In this document: piece after piece, positions 1-13,400 of the stretch
How the letters are laid out: each line of letters opens with the position of its first letter
Position numbering within the stretch: position 1 is the stretch's first letter
Assembly: GCA_037447655.1 (NCBI GenBank)
Contig: JBBHKE010001577.1
Coordinates: forward strand, 421,545-485,544
Source of the DNA: Zygnema cylindricum
Taxonomy: Eukaryota; Streptophyta; Zygnematophyceae; Zygnematales; Zygnemataceae
Direction: 5' to 3'
Length of the DNA: 64,000 nt
The notes under the pieces: generated by a model
The model's input: only the letters and a program-made list of their open reading frames with translations
What the model was told of the DNA's origin: nothing
The model's database searches: none
Program-made: the position numbers and the translations under genes

Positions 1-121
1 TGCTAAAATACAAAGTAAGTTCGCTAAGCACATGTACATGAGGACAAATCCTTATATATCATCGTGTTTAGGGTTTGTCCCCATGTACATGTAACTTAGC
101 GAACTTACTTTGTATTTTAGC
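1..121. repeat. Foldback (hairpin) element
   Basis: Bases 2-52 and about 70-120 are near-perfect inverted repeats. The left arm starts GCTAAAATACAAAGTAAG and the right arm ends with its complement CTTACTTTGTATTTTAGC. About 18 bases form the loop. The whole unit can fold on itself, as a foldback MITE would. The left end touches the window edge, so a target-site duplication cannot be tested here. Confidence 0.8.
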
Positions 122-122
122 G

Positions 123-916
123 CGGATCCGCCGCACCCGGTTTTCAAGTGTCCCTATGTCTGTAAGGACGAAATCGTAACTTACGCTTTTGACGATTGTA
201 TACGTCGACAATACTTGTGACGGCTGTCAACGTCTACAATCTGTTGTCGCACGTTATTTTTTGGAACTACTTGTGACGTCGCATGTCTTACCGTGACATT
301 GTAGACGTACCGCCTTCCAGCCTGTGCCGTTTCACGGTTGAAGACGAGGCTTTGCCTTTGCGTCTCTTACCCGGTCGACGTGAAATCGCATCGGAATTTG
401 AAGACCCCTGCAAAAAAGAAATCCGTACCGGACGAAAATGGACAAAACCAAACAAATTGTGTACTTTTCTTCGTCGTATTCGAACGAAAACGGACAAAAC
501 CAAACAAATTGTGTACTTGTCTTCGTCGTATTCGAACGGAAACGGACAAAACATAGCGAATACTATACTTTTCTTTGTCTTTGGAAATCGCATGAAAATT
601 TTCGAAAATTACTGCACGTGCGAATATATGTTCCTATTTGTTTATCGAAAATACCTTGTTTTAAAACACATCGGGCATGTGTTTTAAACGTAAGGTTGAA
701 GATGACGTTTTTTGTCGTGGAAGTGGGTCGAAAAACACAAGACGACAATTTTTCATACATCCTAAATTTGAGGATGACGCAAATTGTACTCTACAAATTT
801 GCGATTCCTTCGTACGGTTGCAACTTAGGCAGTACGGCGCTAAGTTTTACAGCAAAACGACAGAAAAAAACCCTTACTTATGCACATGGGGACATACCCT
901 AAGTTACGGACCGACT
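123..916. other. Gene-free stretch with GACG-rich repeats
   Basis: No coding region is supported. Open frames here are short and overlap on both strands. The sequence has repeated GTGACG/GACGT-type motifs resembling those at about 47.2-47.4 kb, and one 52-bp tandem repeat listed separately. It is probably old transposon-derived DNA. Confidence 0.5.
441..575. repeat. 52-bp tandem repeat, about 2.5 copies
   Basis: The motif GACAAAACCAAACAAATTG recurs at 441 and 493, and its first half again at 545, giving a strict 52-bp period. Each unit also carries TTCGTCGTATTCGAACG. The third unit decays after about 10 bases but keeps the spacing. Confidence 0.85.
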
Positions 917-1134
917 ACACCGTGAATCGCTATTAGTGTCAATGTTTTTTTTGCCACTGAAAACATGTCTTCTCCGTACACACTTGTCGGATTGTCAATC
1001 GGATGGCTGCTATTGGAAGAAAAGATTCTCATCTTCCTATTGGCGGTCTGCGATTGACAGCCCGATAAGTGTGCACAGATAAAATATGTTTTCAGTGGCG
1101 AAAAAACCCTTAACACTAATAACGATGAGTGGTG
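917..1134. mobile_element. TA-flanked MITE copy 1 (subfamily A)
   Basis: This 218-bp element lies between TA dinucleotides at 915-916 and 1135-1136. Its ends are inverted repeats (CACCGTGAATCGCTATTAG at the left; the right end is the near-complement, ending GAGTGGTG). The inner halves also pair: GCCACTGAAAACAT near the left against ATGTTTTCAGTGGC near the right, and ACACTTGTCGG against its imperfect complement. The whole element can therefore fold into one long hairpin. A TA target site and ends of this kind suggest a Tc1/mariner (Stowaway-like) relationship, which is inference. Confidence 0.8.
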
Positions 1135-1136
1135 TA

Positions 1137-2212
1137 CTGTTTGTAAGGCATGTAAGTGGACAAGAAAGAAAAGAGGATTTCTTATGTTGTCACCTTGACT
1201 AACCTCAACCATGGTTTTCAAAGCAACAGCATTCCTAGAGGTCCGCTGTATGAAAAAAATAGCTGTATGGGAAAAACAGATGGCTGGGATATAGAATAGA
1301 ATGAACTAGCAGAAGGGAGTATTTGGCAAATTGAGGAAGGGTTATGCCGAAGTCGTTCAAAAATCAAATTTGCTACAAACCGTGTCAAATACATCGCAAG
1401 ATAAACTTGAAGGACAATCTAGTCAAGGTGTAGGTCAAAAAAATGGCTCGAGTTTCTTGAACTACCGCCTCAAAACTGTCTTCTTTTAGCAATCCCAACC
1501 AGACAGGAAGAAAAATGGTAGTGGAATTATTGTTGAAGTTGCAATCACAAAACCCTATCACCAAATGATAAAATTCTTCGTCGATAGCAATAGGACGAAC
1601 ACCTCATATGGGTTTAAAACAGTTACAAAGACGTATTGATGCAAGGAGCGGTAGCACCATTCATGAGTAAACGAACGGGAAAAAGGTCAAAAGAAGAGAG
1701 GAGAAAATGGTTAAACGGTAACGGTTAACCGTTTTTCCAGTTTCGGGTCCGGTTTTCTGCTCTTCATTTATGGAGTCGTTTTATTTATGAAGGCACTTTA
1801 AGTGAGAGATCAAAACCTTGTGATGGACTAAGATGGAAACACATCTTACGAACATTTGTAGACTGTTCCAAAGGGGGCATTGGTGAGAAAAAGGGGACCA
1901 GAAAATGCCATAACAAAAGTGTCTCCGTCCAAAACAAAGGCGGTAACAGGCTATGGCCCCTCACAAAACAGAGGGTTTCTTCAAGAAAAGAAATGAGGGC
2001 TTGAAGGGCCTTATTTCCGTCTTAGGGTTATATAAAACAATTTTTGGGGCATTTACGTGATAGGAAGCTGACGAGTTAGTGGTATTTTGGATTTTGAACT
2101 CTTTCGTATCTACATTTTCGACTTATCAACTTGCTGTCTAAAGCAGTAACAAGCTCGTTAAGCACGTTAAAAACTTAGTTATTTCCTGTTTGACAGAACG
2201 GGCGTTACAGTA
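1137..2212. other. No recognisable gene
   Basis: Both strands contain frequent stops and no protein-like stretch. I see no clear repeat structure apart from short AT-rich runs. It lies downstream of the GnT-I stop codon and could hold distal regulatory or decayed repeat sequence. Confidence 0.4.
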
Positions 2213-2429
2213 CACCATGAACCTCTGTTGACTCTAAGAAAAAACTAGAATGACGACAGTTTAGCATTAATAATTATTTTCCGGTCCAGATGGCATGGAC
2301 GATTAAAAACCGCGAAAAGAATCAGCGTCAATAAGAAAATAATTAATACTAATAAAACTATTATGTGTTTAGAGGGCAAAAACACCGGGAAAGAATTAGC
2401 GCTATTAACGCTAATAGCGTTTCACTGTG
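2213..2429. mobile_element. TA-flanked MITE copy 2
   Basis: A 217-bp unit between TA at 2211-2212 and TA at 2430-2431. Its right end (CTAATAGCGTTTCACTGTG) is the family terminus; the left end, CACCATGAACC, is decayed. It sits about 230 bp downstream of the GnT-I stop codon. Confidence 0.65.
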
Positions 2430-2663
2430 TAGCACTGATCACACCAGCCTCTCCAATTTTATTTTGTTTCTCACAACAAGCCTTTAAATGATCGACAAAC
2501 GAGATTTAAAATGGGAGGGACAAAAAAGCTCATTCAATCGGCGAATTAAAGAAAATGCGAGTTACATCATTATCCTCACGTAATTTAGCAAAAAATAACA
2601 CCAAAGGAAAATAAAAACTAAGCCTCCTATATATAATTTTTTTTTTTATTCGAACAACGATCT

Positions 2664-5600
2664 TTATTTTTTTCGGAAGTTGTGCCTCGAGGGCAATTGC
2701 TGTAATGCCTCCAAAGCCCCTGGAGTCGCCAAATATACCCTATGGGTACCGTGAAAACGGAAAACTACTACCCCTTGGTAGGCAGTTCGAGGTACTCCAT
2801 CCTATGCCCAAAAAGAAAAATACAAAAAAAAAGTGAAAGTTAGTCACAAACAAACCAATAAACAGTGAAGATTTAAAAGCTCAAAGTTGAAAATCCTAAA
2901 ACAAGTTTGCTCTAAAGAAAACAAGTTGTGCTCCAGATTGTCAAATTCCAGAGACGATGTTTTAGTTTTGAGGTTTTTATGAATGAAAATATGTTTTTAT
3001 TTGTAAAGACAGACACGACAAACTGAAGAATTATCAGAAACTGAGAAACACCTTTACAATAATGGGACACCAATATTGGTCAAGAACTGATTTGACATTT
3101 TTATCACATAATGTACCAAAGTGGATGTAGAAAAATTAATCACACATGAACTAGTTTTTTCCTCAGAGAACTATATGTGACTTCGTAAATTTTACTTTAC
3201 ACACGGTAACGATTCCGTGGGTAAAAACATATGGGCAGTCTAAAAAACCCTACCAGTCAGACTCAGACTCAACTTAATTATGATTGGGTGTATGGAAAGG
3301 AACAGAACTGTCATACACTCATCGCAGAAATCCACAAAAAGTGACAGATTCTAACAAAAGTCTCTAAAAAAGGTTTACCCGTAGAATAAGGTATAAATGC
3401 CAAAAGATCTTGAGAGAAAAAACGCCACAACTCAATCATCTAACATGAGAAAATGATTTAGGCTCGAGACAATTAATTGGCAATGTCTCCTAATTGCACA
3501 ACAAGGTTTGAAGTTTTTTAATATTGTAAAAGGTACCTCTTTCTTACCCTCCCTCTCTCCCTCTCTCCCTCCTTCTCACCTTCCACTCTTGGAATATCCC
3601 AAACTGAGAGGCAATTTGCCTAAACTGAGCCTCGTCAGTGTACTCCAACAAAACATCCGTTGAGAGTTTTTCTTTATTTACCACAGCTTCCACTGATGTC
3701 TCCTTCATTGCTTTGCTCAGCTCCTCCGAGAAGATTCCAGGATAGTTCACCTGGATTCTCAAGAATTGTACTTTAATTCTCCAAAAGTCAATGACTCACT
3801 TCTTCTCCCACTTCGTACCAAGACGAACCATTCAACGAAGAGTTTTTGCAATAAAGTTATACTCATATTCATTTCAAAGTCAAAGACATCGATAATTAAA
3901 TGTAGAACTATAGGTGATCGTAACATAATTTACGACCACTATAGATTTTTTAAAACAACTAAGTTTTAATCCAATGTGTTTCAAGATGCCGGTTTCATGG
4001 ACTACTGTACCAATATTACTGTAGATTGGTATTGACTACAAAAAAAAAAGAAACACTAACAACGTTGAGAATTGTAGGTTACAACAGTTTGACGTCTTGT
4101 TATTTAAAACAAACACTTACAAAATTTCTTAAGCAAAAATGAGATTTTAAATGACGCAAACCTTCCTCAAAAATGTAGCATCAATGCAAATGTATGAAAC
4201 CATCCTGATGACAAAATCTTGAAGCCACTAAAAACTCATTCAAGCTTTAAATCCTAACTTACGACATCTTTGAATCCGTAGCACAAACTTGTTTATACAT
4301 CTCCAAAATCGTTAAACATCATTTGTCAAATGTTGTCTGTTTAACACATTCTCTAATGTTAAAACATTGTTGTCAAAAAAGTGATTGTTTATTCTCTCGC
4401 AACTTTTAACGTGTTGTTTGACGATTCTCCATTGATGTAACCATATATATTTGTTGCCCCCCAAAATGTAAGATTTTGCAAAAATAGTCATATTCTCTAT
4501 ACCGTAAATAATAAAAGAAACCTCTGATGAAAACTATTAGAGCAGAATAGCATTCATAATTGTTAGAGCAATCCACACAACTTCCCAATAAAATATGGTA
4601 AGACCGCATTCCCTACAAAACCGGGTATGTCGAAAAATAAAGTGAAATCCATCTAATGACCAAAATTAGATAGGATTGTTAATAAGATATAACCCTCATT
4701 AATCATGGTGCATGGTTTTCCATATCCAGCACATTTCTTTAAACATAATGATTAAGTGAATGAAGTCAACACTCAGATCTCACCTTTTTCAAGGAAAACC
4801 AGGTTACATGGTCCAAAAAAAATAAAAAATGCCATGAACAAAAGAGGAGGAAGGAGAGAAACAACTGACATCGAGAAGGTAGCTCAAATCTTTTGCTGTC
4901 CAATCGATCTGCTCAACCAAAACATTTAATCCCCCAAACTGGTACAGAATGAGAGGTGTAATATAGAGTGGATTCTTTTGTCGATCTTTTCCGTAAATAG
5001 TCCAGATAATACCGAATGTAGGGTCGATTTTCATAAAGAATTCACATAAATTAGTGAGATTCACAGTTATTATGATTAATTTTCAATTAAAGAAGTAAAC
5101 ATAGGACTGTTCTTGGTGTGGACCAGACCGTTTTACATACTTTATTCTTCCAGTCTAAATGCTGTGAGTCCTGTGTACTGGATGCATTTGAAAAACCGCA
5201 ATAACTAACAGTTCAAATACTCTTTGATGAAGATCTATTACTGAGAAAATTACCGGTTTATCGTTTAGACGGATGGAAGCGAGATACTCGTTGAAGAATT
5301 GTCCCCCACTTGATCCCTGGAGAATCTCGAGCCCTCCCCGTATTCAACCTCAGAAGTCCTTACTAATTGAGTATTACAATTCATCATTTGGATTTTGAGA
5401 AAATGAAGACTACTGATTCAGCTCTCTAAATCTCCACAACTATACACAACTCAATGTTCACGACAAGCCCAGTGATGAAGAGGCCTTCTCTCCATTTGAA
5501 TCATTCTACTGAAAAATACTCAATACTTATGTTTCCTCACGGAAAAATAAAACAGACTCGAAAACTAAAAGCTTAAGAATATAAAACATACTTGTTCTCC

Positions 5601-7436
5601 GAAGTTGAACGTGCGACATATTTCGGGTCTTATCGATTGTCGACCTTTTCGATTCTCTTTCAATCGAAGCCAATCATCCCAATAAGTGCTATTCTGTCAA
5701 GGTCACTCTCTTCAAGAAGTTTTTTAATCATAAACATAAAGAGGGAGACATTCTATTCTTATTTCGTGCAAGGAACCGCTAACTTATCCACATTAGGTTT
5801 CATACCAAAAAATTAACAGACATAAACAAAGGTTTGAATAACAGTAAAAAAAAAATGGGAGGACTTTGAGAGTACAGAAAGTGGACAGAAATTTAGCCTA
5901 CAGAATCGAGGAAACTGACACTTAAAGCAACCATAAATGTCCTTCCAAAAGTATGACAAAACCTTCCCTCTGTATGAAAACCTGCTGTTTATCTATGCAA
6001 ACATTTCATTGAATGGATGATTTCATTAGAGGATATGCTTTGGGCCATTTTGGGCCAAGCTCATTCCAAAGTTCCTTCTTAAGCATCCACCCAAGTCCCG
6101 GGAAAAAATCGGAACGATACAAACGAGCTGTTTCCCATCTTAAACAATCCCAGGAAAAACATCCCACGTTACTTATCTTGTTCAAAAACATGTCATAGTT
6201 TAAAGAAAACCCAATATTTCACATGCCTCTTTGTACTCCAAAAATGCCATCTTGTTCTTTTTCTCTTCTTGATTGCTCAACATAAGCTTTATAAAGTCAT
6301 AACTTCATAAGCTCCTACATAACTAAAGCTCCAAGAACAGCCCACATCTGCTTTACCAGCTTTTACTTAACATGAAATGAATCGTAACATAACAACCTCT
6401 TGTTTTTATAAAAGAGAAATAAATAAAGTTAGAAAGGATAAACCTGAACATTTCACAAAATTTCCCACCTGGATCTTGTACAAACTGTTTTTGACCGTTA
6501 TCGTTCCACGATGAGATTGCCAATATAGACCTGCAATAGTGCAACGGAATAGTTGCCACATAGAAATCCAAGCCTGACGATTTAGATTCAAAAAAACTTA
6601 CACACTGTCAAATATGGGAAGCCAAGAAAAGAGGGTAAGAGGACAGCTCTTACTCAGGTTTAGTAAAGACTAATTTCTGACTCATTTCCCAAGTAATTTC
6701 CACCATAGCAAGAAGGAAGTAACCTTAAGACTATAATCTATTTGGACAAGATATCATCTTGCAATTGGAACGAGTGGAGGAAAAAACGGAGGGAAAAAAG
6801 AAACGACTTTTGTTCATCAAAACCATCGACAAGATGCCGTATTCCATATTCAAGAGCCATACTTTGTGAAACATTATGGTAGCCTGGGAACTTCACACAC
6901 TAAGTTCCAAAGTTTTCTGAGAGCATTTGCTTTTCATACAAGTGATAGATTCTGAGAACATTAATCTTTTCCACTTTTCATCTGTAAAAGGTAAACAAGG
7001 TCGGTCGCTTACTCATCTGTGTCGAGCAAATCTGCCGTAGATTCGAAGTAGTCAAAAAAGTCTGGAGCTAATTCCATGTCATCTGTCAAAAAACCAAAAG
7101 AAATCCCCTATTAACTTCACTGCAATGCCCATCGTTATTAGAATTATTCAAGCTAATCAGGCAAGGTTTTTTTTTACCTCCCTACTTCCTCCCCTCCCTC
7201 CCCTCCTCCCCTTTCTCCCTCCCTCCCCTCCCTCCCCTCCCTCCCTCTCCTCTCCCCTCCTCCTCCTCCTCCTCCTACCACTTATGGGGTTTTCGTCACC
7301 CTAAAAAGCACACCTTCAAGAATGATGACTCGCGGAACTTCCAAAACATTGAAGAGTTGATTGAGTGCCCACTTGTAGTGCTCTGTAATGTTTTTCCCAA
7401 ACCAAGAAACTTGATTGTGATAATATATTTAAACAA

Positions 7437-7496
<60 letters not shown>

Positions 7497-10400
7497 CCCT
7501 CACTCTCCCTCTCTCTCTCTCCCCCTCTCTAATGTGGTACAGTACATCGTGAATCGTTTTGAGCATTAATAACAATAATTTGGTGCCGGGTCTTTTTTCC
7601 CTCTTAACCATAAAAAAACATTAATAATACAAATTGTTTTTATCTCAACACTTCTTCATTTAAACAGTTCAGAAACAGCCATGTCATACGGAACTGAGTT
7701 AGAATGAACAACACTGATTAAAACCCCACACTAATAATTCATTATTAACCATCCACAGTGTAATCTCAGAAAAATGAAGTAAAGTGAATTGAGTAAAGAT
7801 GGCATGCCTACGATTTATTATGTCATTTAAAAAAAACCGGTCTCTCTAACAATAAGAGCCCTCGCAAATTATAAAATGTTACTAGATTGTAAAATGCAAA
7901 ATGATTGACTTTCGTATAAATTTGCTATTCAATGCCATGCCCAAAATATTGACTGTAACCAAAAGAGAAAAATTGCCCTCTTTCTTTGATTGGAATAATA
8001 ACAACTGCTCGTGGTTTAAACCATTATCATACTTCATGATTCTGTACTTCAAAATTAAGTTAAGTTAGGATAGAAAAAATCGATGATCAATACCTGCAAT
8101 TCGGTAGTAAGCGATGTTCTCTCCTTGTCGCTCAAGTTTCGGGGGAGCCGCTTCAATATGCTGCATGAATCCCAAATTGTTGTGAATCCTAACTATTACG
8201 TAATTAAACTCGTAACTATAATACGTAATTATATCATAACTATATTGAAATTGCAGCATTTGCGTAACCGTGGTTTACAATACAAACTTTTAAACTTTTA
8301 ACATTATGAACTTGATTAACTAACTTGTGCCTAAAGTTTATGAAGTCGAGGGCATTATGATAAGGAAGGTACCTACTTGCATGTAGAGGAATTGGGGATA
8401 GTTGTGGGCTTTCTCCTGAACCTCTTTGTTGCTGCCATCCTAACCAACAAAACATTCCTACATTTAATCACTCTCAATTTTTCGTCTATCTCGATTTTTC
8501 ACCTTCGTTTTGCCTTTTCCTTTTGAGTCTCCATGTACTCGAATGGTTTGTCATCGAGTGTTTTAATGAAAGATTAATACTTCTGTTTAAAGATCACCAG
8601 ATTTGGTATTTTAGGTTGAGATTTCATCACAGAAAGTCAACATCTCGATCAACAAAAAGACTATCCACTGGAGAAAAGAATATATACTATGTCAACATAA
8701 CTTCATCATCAACTTTATTAACAAATAACTCCTCCAAAGACCAGCGTGATCGAACAAACACAAGGTAATTCTAATAATTGTAATGGAGACTGCTGAGCTG
8801 GTAGGACAGGTGGCAGAACTTCAGGCACTCATTACGCAACGAACTTTGGTATTTAGTCGTGAGCAGAGCGGAAATTTGAGCCCCTCTGTCCCTCTGTCCC
8901 TCTCTCCCTCTCTCCCTCTCTCCCTCTCTCTTTCTCTCAAATATGTTCCCAATACCACATTCTCTATAAATCTGTTTCATCATGGAAAAGCAAAAAACAT
9001 GAAACCACACAGTATGAAACCTCGTAATTTAGGATCGCACCTTGACGCCTGTACACAATTCATTCTGTATGAATAAACCTCCAAGCCTCAATCCTGAGAA
9101 TTAAATAGTGAATTCCATCATACTTTCCTTTAGAGTTGATAAGTAAAAAGTCTAACTCACCTGAGAAATAAAGAGAGGAAACTTTCCTATAGTGGGGTTG
9201 TGATACCTGCAACAGCAACAAGAGTCTTGGTCCAGTTTATTACAAAAAATCACCGTAGTTTTTTCACAGTAGTTTGTCTGGAACCACGAGTACCGGATGG
9301 AAAAAGAAGGGCTTGTTTACACTTTTTTAGCCACTTGGCTGTTTTCCTTGTATAATCACTGTGATCCACACTAAATCATGTGCAACAAACTATGAGAGTT
9401 ATCAAATTATCCAACAACTATCAGAGGCTATTAGAGCTTACTTGAGAATAGACTCCAGGGTACGTTCGAGATAGTCTGCCCGGTTGCAAGTCATGACAAC
9501 AACTGCCGCGACAACGGGTGACTCTAGAGGAGAATCCTTTCCCTGCATACAGTTTCCCATATTGTATTGTCCACAAAAAATATTGTTGACAAAAGTATTG
9601 GCTATTAACAAAAGAATGTCACAGCCAACCAAAGGACAGAGCGAGAGGGTCCAATTTTGTTACACCATTTCTGAACTTTCTCATGTCTAAAAGTCGTTGT
9701 ATCATAGATGTAACGAAGGTTCATTTTGTTGATAAATCTACAGTAACATAATTCAATCATCTGGTGTATTAAGTACCATAATGTCCACCCCTTCAGACTG
9801 AAAATAATAGAGGTCTAGCCAGGTTCAGCGAGTTCAATAATAGTCTTGCATAAAAGTCCAAAAAACAGTAACTACATCCAGTATTTGTTCAATGCGCCAA
9901 AAACATCCTTTAAACGAAGTTCTGTTTTTACTTTTTCCAATTGGTGCTCTACTTTTTTAAAAGTGACGCGAGTTTGAATCCCATAAATGGGGGGGACAAA
10001 AAGTTTAATTTCTGTCGAATCTAAATTAATTATTGAATCGAGTCTAAGTCCGAGGGGGTGGAAGTCACGGTACCATGAGTTCAAGCGTTTGACATAGTCA
10101 GAGCATCATACTTCATACATCATACATACTTTCATACATACTTTTATACATACTTCCGTAATACTTTCATACATACTTCTGTTTTCTGACTTTCATTTAC
10201 CTTTTCTGACTGTGCCACAACAGGATTGAGTTTCCGTTGTGATCGAGGATGATTCTTCAGAACACCTGGCGGTAGTACCTCGTCTACAGCTTTATTTCTG
10301 CCTCTTTGTTTAACCTGAAACACCCATTTACACCCATTTACAAAATGGCCAAAAACAGAAGCATCCGCATAAGCTCAGTCAAAACAAAAAAGGTCGAAAT

Positions 10401-13400
10401 CTCTTCTACTGATCGAAGAAGTAGGAGACCTTGTAACTAAAGCAAAGGAGGCAGATCGATGATGCAGGAATTGGTTAAAATGTTCCTGAGTCAAGCAATA
10501 CTGCCTCAATCACATTCAAAAGGTGGTTAAAGATTGAACAAATGATGATGTCAAGAAAAATTCAACAGCAAGAGGACAATTTTAAAAAGCCAATTTCGTG
10601 AAGGAGGAAATTTCATTCAAACGTGACTTGCTCACACCTGCACACAATTTGGTCCTATGTCAATTCAAAGATTTCATTTTTTTTCAAATCCTTTGGTAAA
10701 ACATTAGCAACCTGGTCACTTGGGTTGTCGCGACGCTTTAGTCGAGGAGGAAGAGGCCTGAGTCCAGGAATTGATGCATCTTTTTTTGTTATATCCTCCT
10801 CCTGCTTAGTTGGAAAAAACTGAATCAGTTTATGAAAACCATCCTGTATTCCCGCATGCCGATTTGATCCGTCAACTATTTAAAACTCAAAGCCCTCCCA
10901 TCCAACTTCTCAAACTTTTTCAGGAATGAAGAGTCTCACATGACCAGAGATGTATTGACAAACGGGGCAAGGAAGGATAAGGGAAGGTGTAAGGCCAAAG
11001 GAGAATTTGTTCAACTTGAAACACTTAGCAGTGAAATACACTGTACTACAGGAAAAGTATCAAGATTTAATGAATGCAAACATGACTGCCTACTGCAATC
11101 TTCCTTTCTGCTTAAACCCATTTTTTTTTCCCAATAGTATCTTTACCCGGCATCGTCAGTCTTAAACCCATTTTTCTTTCTATTGCACTAGGTCCTTATG
11201 AACCGTAAGAAACACCCTTGCCTACTTTTCCTCTGATCTCTCTTTCTGCCCCGGTCACAGCAACTAATATGTTCAAAAAATAAAACAAAAAGCCACTCAA
11301 AAGAGCCACAAGGAGACCTTAAACTATTTCACATCTGCCAGAAATGAGCAAAACAAGTCTTGCGTTTTGGCTAATCAAGCTAGACCGTCAGTTTCTTAAC
11401 TCAAAAATAACTTTTTAGGATTGCCGGTAGATAACAATTGCTTACTTTCACTATATTGATGTTCTCCACTTTATTTTCTGCAGAGGAGAAGCACAAAAAA
11501 AAAAGCTGTCAGACCCTCTAACAAGTCAATGATAATTAAGATCTGTCCCTCAAAAAAACCTGACAAAAATAACTTCATAACAGTTTATCCCTCGGCTACA
11601 GCCTGCCTGACTACATTTACCACAGTTATATTTCTCCCAACTTCGTTTCCATCCCCTGTCATTATGTTAAAATAAAAGGTTTCACTGGGGATAAATTGCC
11701 ATTTTGTCACTGTTGTGACTAAGTACTGCTAATGTTACAGCGTAGAAAATGACTGCGGTTCCGAATGTATATCCTTATAGTATTAATATTCTCCTTACCA
11801 TTGAGAATAAAAGAAAACAAGCTAATAGAAGAAAACAAACTCAAGCCAGTGTTTCATAATCTGTTTCTTCCATTGGTTGCAAAAAGACCAGGTGGCTGAG
11901 TCTTGACAAAGAGGCATGCTGATGTAAGTGACAATCAGGACTGGACTGACACTGTATTTGAATATACAACTGAACCCTTCAACCTTCTGAAGCTAAAAAA
12001 AATGAAGTTATGTTTTTGGCATGATGCTAAGAGTGCGGAGATTTTCCACATTATGTTTTAATATTGCGCCTTCTCCTAAAGGAAGACATTCTTGCATATA
12101 CAAATTCCCAAAAACATGAGGTGGTAAGAGGCAGAGATCAAACATCCTTTGCATCCCCTCTTAGATTCACCGATAACACTGGCAAAGCGACAGCCCTGTA
12201 CCAAGCAGCTTAAGCAAATAATGGGCAGGGAAAAATAGACAATGTTTACTTCTTCCTCTTAGATCCCTCGAAGAGCCTCACGTGCGCCTCTTTTAAGTTT
12301 ACGATGTAGCGACAAGTATTGTATAAGGATAAGCAAGCTTAAAAACCATCAATCAAAATATGAAACATGGAGGGCGCCTCACCTGAGGCCTTCACTACGA
12401 GTGGTGTTGATAACTGAGCTGACGATTTTTTTGCGATCTCAAGCTGCTCTCGAAGATTCCGAGCCTCCTCTGCAGGCCTCCCTCACTGTCAGTAGAGCCA
12501 AGTGAAAAAGACTAAACAGTGTGGAGACATGTGGAAATTGCTGATTACACCGCCCATCGCTATTAGTGTTAATAACACTAATTTGGTCGCGATTTTTTCT
12601 GGCCGAAAAGTTATGAAGTATTGTTGATAACACTATTTAAGGGAGTGGACATAAATCGACCATGTAAGTCTGCCCTGAATTAGTATTATTGATATAATTG
12701 TGCTTTCGTTCGAATAATTCTTTTACACTAATAGCAATGGGCAGTGTACACACCATACGAGTAGCAATGCTAGTGCTGGAGCTCCACCTAGCTTTTTCTT
12801 CTCCATAAGCTTCAATGTTATACGGAAACGAACATGCAACTCCAACTATGGGGGTGAACATTATAGACCAGACAATTAACATTTAATCTTTCCTCTTCTG
12901 TGACTCTTCTTTACTCTTGGTTCTGCAATTTACTTGGCCTGTCAATCCTTAAGAATAAAGGAGACCTCCAGACAGCGTCTGCCTAAGACTTGATAAAATG
13001 CAAATACGCAAAATATAAAACTTGAATTCATTCTTTTATTTTCAATCCACTACTTGAATTTCTAGAAGGCCATGTTGTCTGTAGTGAACATTTGATTGCA
13101 AATGTGAGAAAACACAGAAAATGTGAGAAAAATCTAGGATCACAATTTTGTAAATCACTAACTCCTTTCAATAAATGACCGTTCACACCAAAATAAGAGT
13201 CCTCACTCCCTTTTAGCTTACAACTCAATTTATTGCTCTTCTCAACTGAATGGTTAGTTGTCAGAACCTTAAACAGACCATATCGGTGGAAGAAGACTGA
13301 CCTTGTAGACTAGTTAGGTTTTCTTTCAAGTCTTTCGCCACATGGACCCATCGCATTTCCCTTTCCAAAGCTTTTGCAATTCGTTCAGAGCAGTCTGTCT

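Noticed and set aside
9872-10084. 70-residue minus-strand frame within a GnT-I intron
   Set aside because: Looks protein-like near its end (VEHQLEKVKTELRLKD) but has no splice context that fits the phase between exons 6 and 7, and matches no family I know.
12383-12392. Alternative GnT-I exon 3 donor at CTC|GTAGTG to fix the phase
   Set aside because: Weak donor. The 32-nt exon at 11446-11477 with good splice sites resolves the phase and keeps the strong GTGAGG donor.
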